A stretch of 13,327 nucleotides of DNA from Clostridia bacterium. GTDB lineage: Bacteria; Bacillota_E; SLMV01; PUMD01. The translations under genes were made by a program, and so were the position numbers. Position 1 is the first letter of the stretch. Every line of letters begins with the position of its first letter. The stretch lies in contig PWUB01000108.1 in NCBI GenBank assembly GCA_003563755.1, positions 1 through 13,327 on the forward strand, read 5' to 3'. Of the stretch, positions 6,625 through 13,327 are shown piece after piece. The notes under the pieces are model-generated. The model worked only from the letters and a program-made list of their open reading frames with translations. It was not told the origin of the DNA and made no database searches.

Positions 6625-8335
6625 CTCCGGGGGCCGGATCCGCATTCTACCGGTGCAGCTGAGAAACCGTATCGCTGCCGGCGAGGTGGTGCAGCGTCCT
6701 GCGTCAGTCGTGAAGGAGCTGGTGGAAAACTCCCTGGATGCTGCGGCGCGGCGCATAACCGTATCCGTTAGCGGCGGCGGCCTCACGAGCATCATCGTCA
6801 GCGACGACGGCTCAGGTATGGATATGAAGGATTTGGAGATGGCCGTCGAGCCCCACGCCACCAGCAAGCTCGACCATGATGATGACCTGAGCGCCATCGG
6901 GACCCTCGGCTTCAGAGGTGAGGCCCTTCCCAGCATCGCCTCGGTCTCACAGGTGCAGATATTTTCACGGCCCCAGGAGTCGGAGGCGGGAGCGTCGGTG
7001 ACGGTGCACGGGGGAGAAAAGACCGGACCCGTGATCAAGGGCGGCCCCCAGGGCACCCGGGTCGAGGTGAGGAACCTGTTCTTCAACCCCCCCGCCAGGA
7101 AGAAGCATCTCCGCACCGTGCGGACCGAGATGGGCAGGATCACGGGGGTCGTACGCGAGCTCGCTCTCGCTCATACCCACGTCGCCCTCCGCCTGCTTCG
7201 CGAGGGAGACGAGGTCCTGATGACGAGCGGGAGCGGTGACTTGAAACAGTGCCTGGTGGAATTGTTCGGGGCCGACGTGGTTTCTGAGATGCTTCCTTTC
7301 GGCGGGGCTGACGGGGTCGTGAGAGGGTTCGCTGCAACTCCCGCCCTCGCCAGGAGCCGGCGGGACCGCCAGTACCTCCTGGTAAACGGAAGAGGGGTGA
7401 GGCACCCGGGTGTCACCGCGGTGCTGGACCGTGCCTATGAAGGTTTCTTAGATCGCGGTCGGTATCCCTTCGTGGTGGTGGTGGTTTCGGTGTCCCCACG
7501 CAGGATAGACGCCAACGTTCACCCCGCCAAGCGAGAGATCCGCATTGAGGATGAACGGGAGCTTTTGGGATGGATACACGAGCTGGTACGTGCCGCCCTG
7601 GTGGGTATGCCCGGCCCCCGCTGGGAGACGGCCGACGGGGATCGACGCCCATCCGGCACCCTGGCACCCCAGCACCCAGCCGCCAGTAGGGTGGGGGAAT
7701 CCCAGCTGAGGTACCTGTCGGGACACGCCGGTGAGGGTGATACGGGTGGCCCGGGCATCCCCTTCGGCCTCCTGGAGCCCCTGGGACAGGTGGAGAAGAC
7801 CTACATCGTCGCACGGGGACCCGATGGCCTGTACCTGGTGGATCAGCACGCCGCCTGTGAGAGACTATACTACGAACGGGCCCGGGAGGCGGCCCGCCGG
7901 GGCGATGCCCCGTCCCAGGGACTCGCTGTGCCCCAGGCATGTGAGCTTGAACCCGACGAACAGGAGATGTGGGACCGATACTCCCAGCGCCTTGTAGGTA
8001 TGGGTTTCGACGTGCAGCCTTTCGGTGCAGGCACGCTCATCGTCAGGGGCGTTCCCGCCCATCTGGACGCACCACCCTCCTCGGAGGTCCTCAGGGAGAT
8101 GCTCCGGGCGGTGAGCGAGGTGGGAGCCTCCGTTTCTGCCGATGAGGCGGTTGCCCTGGCAGCGGCCTCCTGCCGGGCAGCGGTCAGAGCCGGCGACAGG
8201 CTCAGCGTCCCTGAGATGAAGCACCTGTTCGCCGAGCTTGGGGAGATGCAGGGGGCCTGTACCTGTCCCCACGGACGACCCACGGTGGTCCTGATCACCC
8301 TGGGGGAAATCGAGAGGATGTTTCACAGGCGCTGA
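6617..8335 (+). CDS. mutL: DNA mismatch repair endonuclease MutL
   Basis: MutL links mismatch recognition by MutS to strand removal. The 572-residue protein has the N-terminal GHKL ATPase: VKELVENSLDA with general base E34 and N38, DDGSGM at 63-68, HATSK at 80-84 and GTLGFRGEAL at 95-104. A short proline/glycine-rich linker (about residues 335-390) leads to the C-terminal dimerisation/nuclease domain. That domain carries DQHA(X)2E(X)4E (D409, E415, E420), SCR (C519; ACR in most relatives) and CPHGRP (550-555), the metal-site motifs of nicking MutL proteins from organisms without MutH. QGLAVP (434-439) matches the clamp-binding QxxxxP motif. The protein is somewhat shorter than typical MutL (about 615-630), mostly in the linker. 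GTG 6617 overlaps the mutS stop by 8 bases, suggesting translational coupling. Confidence 0.96.
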   Translation: MNDSGGRIRILPVQLRNRIAAGEVVQRPASVVKELVENSLDAAARRITVSVSGGGLTSIIVSDDGSGMDMKDLEMAVEPHATSKLDHDDDLSAIGTLGFRGEALPSIASVSQVQIFSRPQESEAGASVTVHGGEKTGPVIKGGPQGTRVEVRNLFFNPPARKKHLRTVRTEMGRITGVVRELALAHTHVALRLLREGDEVLMTSGSGDLKQCLVELFGADVVSEMLPFGGADGVVRGFAATPALARSRRDRQYLLVNGRGVRHPGVTAVLDRAYEGFLDRGRYPFVVVVVSVSPRRIDANVHPAKREIRIEDERELLGWIHELVRAALVGMPGPRWETADGDRRPSGTLAPQHPAASRVGESQLRYLSGHAGEGDTGGPGIPFGLLEPLGQVEKTYIVARGPDGLYLVDQHAACERLYYERAREAARRGDAPSQGLAVPQACELEPDEQEMWDRYSQRLVGMGFDVQPFGAGTLIVRGVPAHLDAPPSSEVLREMLRAVSEVGASVSADEAVALAAASCRAAVRAGDRLSVPEMKHLFAELGEMQGACTCPHGRPTVVLITLGEIERMFHRR

Positions 8336-8340
8336 GGGTG

Positions 8341-8347
8341 AAGGAGG
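8341..8347 (+). promoter_or_regulatory. Strong ribosome binding site of miaA
   Basis: AAGGAGG lies 10 bases before GTG 8358 but only 1 base before GTG 8349. The spacing decides for 8358, which yields the 314-residue length usual for MiaA. Confidence 0.65.
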
Positions 8348-8357
8348 TGTGTGGTCA

Positions 8358-9302
8358 GTGTCAGAGGGGCGACAACGTATAGTGGTGATCCTCGGTCCGA
8401 CGGCCGTAGGTAAGACGGGCCTGGGAGTCGATCTGGCACGGCGTTTCGGTGGAGAGATCGTATCCGCCGATTCCATGCAGGTGTACTGTGGCATGGATGT
8501 GGGGACGGCGACCCCGACCCCCGGGGAGATGGGGGGTGTTTCCCACCACCTGATCAACATCATCCCGCCCACGGAGCCCTTCAGCGCTGGACGTTTCAAG
8601 GAGCTCGCCAGGGAAGCACTCGCACAGATCTCGTCACGGGGATGCCTCCCCATAGTGGTGGGAGGGACGGCCCTTTATGTCAGGGTATTACTGTACGACT
8701 TTCCCCTGGCGGAGTTGCCCGCCGACCACGAACTCAGAAAGCGTCTGAAGCGGGTAGTCGAAAACAGGGGCTCCCGGGTGCTCCATCGGCAGCTGGAGGA
8801 TGTGGACCCCGGGAGCGCAGAAAGGATCCATCCCAACGATGTCAAGAGGATCATCAGGGCGCTGGAGGTTTTCGCAAAGACGGAAACCACGATGACCGAG
8901 TGGCGGAGGAGGACATCCCGTGAGCCCGTGTACGATGCTCTCAAGATCGGGCTGCGGATGGACCGGGGGGTCCTGTACGATAGGATAGACCGCCGCGTCG
9001 ACATGATGGTAGAACACGGCCTCATCGAGGAGGTCCGGAGCCTGCTGGACAGCCACGGTAGCTTGAGTCCGACCGCCGCCAGGGCTCTCGGCTACCGTGA
9101 GACCGTCGCTTACCTCCGGGGAGAGGTGCAACTCGACCAGTGCATTGAAAGCATCAAGAGGAACACGAGGCGTTTCGCCAAGCGTCAGCTGACCTGGTTC
9201 CGGAAGGATCCCGATATCCGGTGGATAGATGCAGTTCGTGACACCCCAGAACAACGAGCTGCTGAGCTAGTCGAGGCGTGGATGCTCCGGCAGACGCCCT
9301 GA
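8358..9302 (+). CDS. miaA: tRNA dimethylallyltransferase (MiaA)
   Basis: MiaA transfers a dimethylallyl group from DMAPP to N6 of A37 in tRNAs that read codons starting with U, producing the substrate of MiaB. The 314-residue protein starts with the P-loop GPTAVGKT (13-20), followed by SADSMQVYCGMDVGTATP (D38 in the catalytic DSxQVY motif), HHLINI, VGGTALYVR, the RIHPNDVKRIIRALEV tRNA-contact motif and ARALGYRE. The C-terminal RRFAKRQLTWFRKD is also diagnostic. It follows mutL after 22 bases on the same strand and probably shares its transcript. In many clostridial genomes hfq follows miaA; here the next gene is mraZ, 244 bases on, and no Hfq-like frame is seen between. Confidence 0.97.
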   Translation: MSEGRQRIVVILGPTAVGKTGLGVDLARRFGGEIVSADSMQVYCGMDVGTATPTPGEMGGVSHHLINIIPPTEPFSAGRFKELAREALAQISSRGCLPIVVGGTALYVRVLLYDFPLAELPADHELRKRLKRVVENRGSRVLHRQLEDVDPGSAERIHPNDVKRIIRALEVFAKTETTMTEWRRRTSREPVYDALKIGLRMDRGVLYDRIDRRVDMMVEHGLIEEVRSLLDSHGSLSPTAARALGYRETVAYLRGEVQLDQCIESIKRNTRRFAKRQLTWFRKDPDIRWIDAVRDTPEQRAAELVEAWMLRQTP

Positions 9303-9400
9303 CGGATCAGGGCACACGCAACCACACCAAGTCCGTTTTTACCCCATATCTACGATTTCATTCTCCCTAGTTCGACCCCATGCCCGCTGATTCTTCGCGA

Positions 9401-9427
9401 TTTTTGGAATTTCCCCTTTTCCAAGAA
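9401..9427. repeat. Inverted repeat upstream of mraZ
   Basis: Bases 9401-9409 (TTTTTGGAA) pair with 9419-9427 (TTCCAAGAA): eight Watson-Crick pairs plus one wobble around a 9-base pyrimidine loop. No T-run follows on either strand, so it is not a standard intrinsic terminator. It could be an operator half-site pair, an RNA hairpin, or chance. Confidence 0.35.
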
Positions 9428-9437
9428 GGAGATCCGG

Positions 9438-9495
9438 GTGGAGCGACGAATACATAACGTGGGTGGAGAGTGGAGCGAAGTGGAGGATAGCGGGG
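9438..9495 (+). promoter_or_regulatory. Probable MraZ operator: GTGGAG/TGGG boxes in 10-bp register
   Basis: TGGGTG at 9460, GTGGAG at 9470, GTGGAG at 9480 and GCGGGG at 9490 begin exactly 10 bases apart, one helical turn. Further GTGGAG copies begin at 9438 and 9463, and the longer GTGGAGCGA occurs at 9438-9446 and 9470-9478. MraZ is known to bind short G-rich direct repeats spaced one turn apart just upstream of its own gene and to repress the dcw operon. The array ends about 50 bases before the mraZ ATG. TACATA at 9451-9456 could be a -10 element but lacks a clear -35. Confidence 0.7.
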
Positions 9496-9546
9496 AACCG
9501 AGGGATGACCAGACCCAGATTGACGAGGATCGGAGGCGGCGCCGGG

Positions 9547-9981
9547 ATGTTTATGGGAGAGTTTCGGCACAACATAGATGACAAGGGCCGCATAATCATC
9601 CCCGCACGTTTTCGCGAGGAATTGGGGGACGGATTCATCATCACAAAGGGCCTGGATCGCTGTCTCTTCGTCTATCCCGAGGGAGAATGGAGTGCACTCA
9701 CCGAGAACCTCAAGGAGCTTCCGTTCACCAGGTCCGAGGTCAGATCCTTCGTGCGGTTCTTCTTCTCAGGAGCGTCGGAATGCAGCTGTGACGGCCAGGG
9801 ACGAACGGTCATTCCACCGACGCTCAGAGACTACGGGCAGCTCAACCGGGAGGCGATCGTCATCGGCGTGGGCAACCGCATCGAGATATGGAGCAGCGAG
9901 AAATGGTCCGAGTTCAGGGAGGATGCCGAGGACAGTTACGAGGAGATGGCGGAAAAACTCACGGACATGGACCTGTTCTGA
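9547..9981 (+). CDS. mraZ: Transcriptional regulator MraZ
   Basis: MraZ is a DNA-binding protein with two AbrB-like swapped-hairpin repeats that assembles into a ring and regulates the division and cell-wall (dcw) operon. The 144-residue length is typical. Both repeats show their DxxGRxxxPxxxR signature: DDKGRIIIPARFR near the N-terminus and DGQGRTVIPPTLR in the second half. The start MFMGEFRHNID is the conserved N-terminus, with GGAGG at 9532-9536 placed 10 bases upstream; the frame stays open back to 9463, but that extension would run through the operator boxes. It heads the dcw cluster, and its TGA overlaps the rsmH ATG by one base. Confidence 0.97.
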   Translation: MFMGEFRHNIDDKGRIIIPARFREELGDGFIITKGLDRCLFVYPEGEWSALTENLKELPFTRSEVRSFVRFFFSGASECSCDGQGRTVIPPTLRDYGQLNREAIVIGVGNRIEIWSSEKWSEFREDAEDSYEEMAEKLTDMDLF

Positions 9982-10925
9982 TGATGAACCACCGGGATTT
10001 TCACGAACCCATCATGGTGGATGAGGTTATCTGCTACCTCAAGCCGGAGCGCGGGGGAGTCTTCGTGGACGGTACCGTCGGTGGTGGAGGACACGCACGG
10101 GCGCTGGCGAGGACGCTTTCTCGCGAGGATAGGTTGATCGGCATGGATCTGGATCCAGAAGCGCTGCAGCACAGCGCCGCGGTCCTCGCCGGGGTTGAGC
10201 CTGAAGTGGAGCTGATCCACGGAAACTTCAGGTCCCTGTCGGAGATATTGGCGGAGCGGGGCATGGACGGTATCGATGGCTGCATCCTCGATCTCGGGGT
10301 TAGTTCTCATCAGCTGGACACCCCGGAGCGGGGCTTCAGCTACCGACATCCCGATTCGCCCCTCGACATGAGGATGAACCCCAATGCGGACACCACCGCT
10401 GCGGACATTCTGAACGGGTATTCACGAAGGGAGATCCGGCGCATTCTCCGCGACTACGGGGAGGAGAGATGGGCCGCCCGCATCGCCGAGTTCGTGGTTG
10501 ATAGGAGGCAGCAATCACCCTTTCAAACCGCCGGTGATCTGGTTGGGACCATCCGCGACGCCGTACCGGCCGCGGCCCGCAGGGGCGGAGGGCATCCGGC
10601 CAGGAGGACGTTTCAGGCACTGCGGATCGCCGTCAACGGCGAGCTGGAGAGACTGGAGGACACCCTCAGGGAACTCATCGGACTCCTCAGGGAGGGGGCA
10701 AGGCTGGTGGTCATATCCTTTCACTCCCTGGAGGATCGCCCGGTGAAGCGAGTCTTCCGTGATCTGGCCAGAGAGTGCAGGTGCCCCATAGAGATTCCCG
10801 TCTGCAGGTGCGAGGGACCCGTGGTGCGGGATCTGACTCGCAGACCGGTGAGGCCGTCCGAGGAAGAGATAGCATCCAATCCGCGTTCGTCTGCGGCCAG
10901 GCTGAGGGCCGTTGAGAAGCTGTGA
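9981..10925 (+). CDS. rsmH: 16S rRNA (cytosine(1402)-N(4))-methyltransferase RsmH (MraW)
   Basis: RsmH methylates N4 of C1402 in the decoding centre of 16S rRNA using SAM. The 314-residue protein opens with HEPIMVDEV and the SAM-binding loop VDGTVGGGGHA (D30-H38). It continues with CILDLGVSSHQLD, RGFSYR and SPLDMRMN, and then HPARRTFQALRIAVNGEL. The VISFHSLEDRPVKRVF motif near the C-terminus is also specific to the family. The length is as expected. ATG 9981 shares its A with the mraZ stop (TGATG); ATG 9984 is an alternative two codons in effect identical. Such overlap suggests translational coupling, because no strong ribosome binding site is visible just upstream. It is the second gene of the dcw cluster. 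Confidence 0.97.
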   Translation: MMNHRDFHEPIMVDEVICYLKPERGGVFVDGTVGGGGHARALARTLSREDRLIGMDLDPEALQHSAAVLAGVEPEVELIHGNFRSLSEILAERGMDGIDGCILDLGVSSHQLDTPERGFSYRHPDSPLDMRMNPNADTTAADILNGYSRREIRRILRDYGEERWAARIAEFVVDRRQQSPFQTAGDLVGTIRDAVPAAARRGGGHPARRTFQALRIAVNGELERLEDTLRELIGLLREGARLVVISFHSLEDRPVKRVFRDLARECRCPIEIPVCRCEGPVVRDLTRRPVRPSEEEIASNPRSSAARLRAVEKL

Positions 10926-10976
10926 CATTATGAGGAAAGGGTATCGAAGTTATACAGAGTGGGGGTCAAGAGTAAA

Positions 10977-11573
10977 ATGGCAGTGACGGCGGAGCAGCTG
11001 AACAGGCAGAGCGGCGAGCGCGGTCACAGGACCCATCGGCGGGCCGAGGTTCGGGCTGCTGATGGCGGAAAACAGCCGAGTCGAGAGACAAGAACCATCG
11101 TATCGTGGGTTCACATCATCACAGCGACCGTTGTTATCTTCCTTCTCGGCCTCGGGCTGGTGGTGACGCAGACCCTGATAGGCAACCTCGGGTTCGAACT
11201 GGCCCTGCTGCGCGGGGAGCTGAGGGAGGCCCAGGCACGCACCGGTCACCTGAAGACCCAGGTTGCCGCACTGGCGGCACCGGGTCGGATCGCAGACATC
11301 GCTGAGGCGGAGTTAGGAATGATTCCCGCAGAACGTGCGGCCCCGCAGGCTTTTGCCGAGATGACTGATCCTGCGGCCCAAACGGGTGTCCCGGGAGAAA
11401 GGGCGGCGGGCGATGCTGGCGCGGGTGACGACGGTTCGAACACTCGCAGGGTGGTGCTGCACCTGCAAGCACCCGAGCGGGAGGCGATAGACGGGGTGAG
11501 CCTGGCTGACGTGGGTGCGTGGTTCCTGAGATGGCTTCGCGGTGCACCTCCCGTCAGGGCGAGTTCACGATAA
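10977..11573 (+). CDS. ftsL: FtsL-like septal membrane protein with long C-terminal extension
   Basis: FtsL proteins are small bitopic proteins that pair with DivIC/FtsB and activate the septal synthase. The predicted 198 residues have a basic cytoplasmic N-terminus (about 1-40, rich in R/K/H), one membrane helix (about 41-65, IVSWVHIITATVVIFLLG) and a likely coiled coil (about 70-102). RIADIAEAELGMIPAE (104-119) follows, resembling the end of FtsL/DivIC domains. The remaining 80 residues are Ala/Gly/Pro-rich, then VVLHLQAPEREAIDG and a Trp-containing tail; this extension is unusual against about 120 residues in Bacillus FtsL. Identity rests on topology and on its place between rsmH and a class B PBP, not on strong sequence conservation. 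ATG 10977 has only a weak G-rich site (10961-10965); GTG 10959 is an alternative start. Confidence 0.78.
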   Translation: MAVTAEQLNRQSGERGHRTHRRAEVRAADGGKQPSRETRTIVSWVHIITATVVIFLLGLGLVVTQTLIGNLGFELALLRGELREAQARTGHLKTQVAALAAPGRIADIAEAELGMIPAERAAPQAFAEMTDPAAQTGVPGERAAGDAGAGDDGSNTRRVVLHLQAPEREAIDGVSLADVGAWFLRWLRGAPPVRASSR

Positions 11574-11593
11574 CGATACCATGCAATTATGAA
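11564..11593 (+). promoter_or_regulatory. Possible internal promoter before the penicillin-binding protein gene
   Basis: The junction 11564-11603 is clearly A+T rich compared with its surroundings. TTCACG (11564-11569) and TATGAA (11588-11593), 18 bases apart, each match 4 of 6 consensus positions. This is weak evidence, but a separate promoter for the PBP gene is plausible. Confidence 0.25.
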
Positions 11594-11621
11594 TCAAATA
11601 CATGGGAGGCGCGTGCGATCC

Positions 11622-13327
11622 ATGAGACCACCAAGCATGAGGATGCGGGGCCGCATATTGCACGGCCTGGTGGTTTTCGTTTTCTTGCTTGTAGTTCTGA
11701 GCGCCCGGGTCGGTTGGCTCCAGATGGTTCGAGGCGAGGAACTCAGTGAGGCGGCCGTCGAGGCCAGGACCAGGGAAATCCAGATCCAGCCGCGCCGGGG
11801 TGTCATCATGGATTCCGAGGGTCGTGAACTGGCCGTCAGCGTCGATGTCGACTCGCTCTACGCCGTCCCTGCTGAGGTTCGAGATCCGGAGCGCTGGGCA
11901 ACACTGCTTTCACCGGTTCTGGGCATGGATGAGGGCGTGCTGGGGGACCGTCTGGCCCGGAGCGCCTCCTTCGTATGGATAAAGAGAAAACTGTCGCAGG
12001 ATATGTCTGATGCCGTACGTGACCTCGGGCTCTCCGGGCTGTATTTCACCAAGGAGAGCGAACGCTTCTACCCGAAGGGCAGCCTGGCTGCCCAGCTGCT
12101 GGGCTTTGCCGGTCTCGACAGCCAGGGTCTGGAGGGAATTGAACACGCCTGGGATCACGTGCTTCGGGGTGAACCCGGCAGCATATCGATGGAATTCGAT
12201 GCAGAGGGAAGGGAGATCCCCCAGGCCGTCTATCACCATGTTCCTCCTGTGCAGGGCAATCACATTTACCTGTCCATAGATGAGGTCATTCAGTACGTGG
12301 CGGAGCGGGAACTGGCCAGGGCGGTCATCGAGACCGGCGCTGAGGGAGGTCAGATACTGCTCATGGAGCCCAGTTCCGGCCGTGTGCTGGCCATGGCCTC
12401 TTATCCCACCTATGATCTCAATCGATGGTCGGAGGTGCCTCCCGTCCTGTGGCGCAACCCGATCATCAGCGATACCCAGCATCCCGGATCGGTCTTCAAG
12501 CCTATCACCGCCGCCGCCGCCGTGGAGGAGGGCGTCGTGTCGCCGCAGAGCCCGTTCTATGATCCCGGCTACGTCAGGGTTCCGGGGGCCGTGATCCACA
12601 ATTGGAACCGACAGGGACTGGGAAGCACCGATTTCCGAGAGGGGTTCACCCGGTCCGCCAACGTCATCTTCGTGAAGACGGCTCAGAACCTGGGAATGGG
12701 TTCCTTCTACCGGTACCTGCGCGCCTTCGGCTTCCAGGAGCCCACCGGGATCAAACTGCCCGGGGAGGCGGAGGGGCTTTACCCGCCCGAGGACGCTGCC
12801 CGACCCGTTGACCTGGCAGTCATGGCCTTCGGACAGACACTGACCACCACGCCGATCCAGATGATAAGCGCCATCTCCGCGATAGCCAACGGCGGTTACC
12901 TGATGCGTCCCCAGGTGGTCGACGCTATCGAGTGTGCCCAGACGGGTGTCCTTGAGCACACAGCCAGCGAGGTGATGAGGCGGGTGATCTCCACCTCCAC
13001 CGCCGATGTCATCCGTGAACTGATGGTTCAGACCGTCGAGGACGGTACGGGCAGTCGGGCCCAGATACCCGGTTACCTGGTGGCTGGAAAGACGGGTACC
13101 GCTCAGAAAACCGTGGATGGGCGCGTGGCGAGGGACCGAAGCGTGGCCTCCTTCACCGGCTTCGCTCCCGCCGGTGATCCCGTCGTGGTCTGCTACGTGG
13201 CCCTGGATGAACCCGCTGGCGTAACCTACGGCGGCGTGGTGGCAGCACCGGTCTTTCAGGCCGTGGTGCAGGAGACCCTCCGCTACCTTGAGATACCGCC
13301 GGATTTCCCCGACGAGCTGGAGCCCGG
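11622..13327 (+). CDS. ftsI: Class B penicillin-binding protein, FtsI/SpoVD type (partial, 3' end beyond right edge)
   Basis: This is a septal peptidoglycan transpeptidase, open to the right edge with 568 residues visible. A short basic N-terminus is followed by one membrane helix (about 12-32), then the PBP dimer domain (QPRRGVIMDSEGRELA, FYPKGSLAAQLLGFAG). The transpeptidase domain has all three active-site motifs: SVFK (S290-K293, preceded by HPG), SAN (345-347) and KTGT (490-493). Position in the dcw cluster after ftsL makes the division enzyme FtsI/PBP2B or its sporulation paralogue SpoVD most likely; SpoVD would carry a C-terminal PASTA domain, and that end is not in the window. ATG 11622 lies 12 bases after GGGAGG (11604-11609). 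GTG 11613 (3-base spacing) and ATG 11589 (no site) are alternatives, so the start is uncertain. Confidence 0.93.
   Translation, partial: MRPPSMRMRGRILHGLVVFVFLLVVLSARVGWLQMVRGEELSEAAVEARTREIQIQPRRGVIMDSEGRELAVSVDVDSLYAVPAEVRDPERWATLLSPVLGMDEGVLGDRLARSASFVWIKRKLSQDMSDAVRDLGLSGLYFTKESERFYPKGSLAAQLLGFAGLDSQGLEGIEHAWDHVLRGEPGSISMEFDAEGREIPQAVYHHVPPVQGNHIYLSIDEVIQYVAERELARAVIETGAEGGQILLMEPSSGRVLAMASYPTYDLNRWSEVPPVLWRNPIISDTQHPGSVFKPITAAAAVEEGVVSPQSPFYDPGYVRVPGAVIHNWNRQGLGSTDFREGFTRSANVIFVKTAQNLGMGSFYRYLRAFGFQEPTGIKLPGEAEGLYPPEDAARPVDLAVMAFGQTLTTTPIQMISAISAIANGGYLMRPQVVDAIECAQTGVLEHTASEVMRRVISTSTADVIRELMVQTVEDGTGSRAQIPGYLVAGKTGTAQKTVDGRVARDRSVASFTGFAPAGDPVVVCYVALDEPAGVTYGGVVAAPVFQAVVQETLRYLEIPPDFPDELEP

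Noticed and set aside
9301..9340. Weak pairing ACGGA...TCCGT followed by TTTTT after miaA as a terminator
   Set aside because: The 5-bp stem encloses a loop of about 25 bases, so a stable intrinsic terminator is unlikely.
10930..10986. Eighteen-codon frame between rsmH and ftsL as a leader peptide
   Set aside because: No ribosome binding site is placed for it and it overlaps the ftsL start out of frame; nothing else supports translation.

Overview
The window is ordinary bacterial chromosome, G+C rich by eye, with tightly packed genes, strong AGGAGG-type ribosome binding sites and frequent GTG/TTG starts. Gene content and order (miaB, mutS-mutL-miaA, then mraZ-rsmH-ftsL-ftsI, plus a MutL that keeps its endonuclease site) suggest a high-G+C lineage of the Firmicutes/Clostridia type, possibly an uncultivated one. 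That placement is inference from synteny and protein style; no marker here gives a species.

Layout. Bases 1-497 (minus strand) hold the 5' part of a cysteine-rich, metal-chelating-type protein whose 3' end lies outside the left edge. Bases 770-1321 (plus) encode an unrecognised membrane protein of 183 residues, divergent from it. Bases 1598-2926 encode MiaB, the radical-SAM tRNA methylthiotransferase. A SAM-dependent methyltransferase (3088-3948, minus) faces miaB tail to tail. Bases 4042-9302 carry mutS, mutL and miaA as an apparent operon: mutL overlaps mutS and miaA follows after 22 bases. Bases 9547-13327 carry the start of the division and cell-wall (dcw) cluster: mraZ, rsmH, an ftsL-like gene, and a class B penicillin-binding protein cut by the right edge.

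How the genes work together. MutS and MutL form a mismatch-repair pair without MutH: MutL has the DQHA(X)2E(X)4E nuclease motif and both proteins show a sliding-clamp binding motif. MiaA and MiaB act in sequence on tRNA A37 (prenylation, then methylthiolation), and their genes flank the repair pair. The dcw genes make the MraZ regulator, a 16S rRNA methyltransferase and two septal proteins.

The most interesting non-coding signals are an array of GTGGAG/TGGG boxes in 10-bp register before mraZ (probable MraZ autoregulatory operator), and a compact 3971-4019 region where a good minus-strand promoter for the methyltransferase overlaps a probable mutS -10 element. I see no mobile element, CRISPR array, tRNA or rRNA, and no convincing evidence of an entirely new system.
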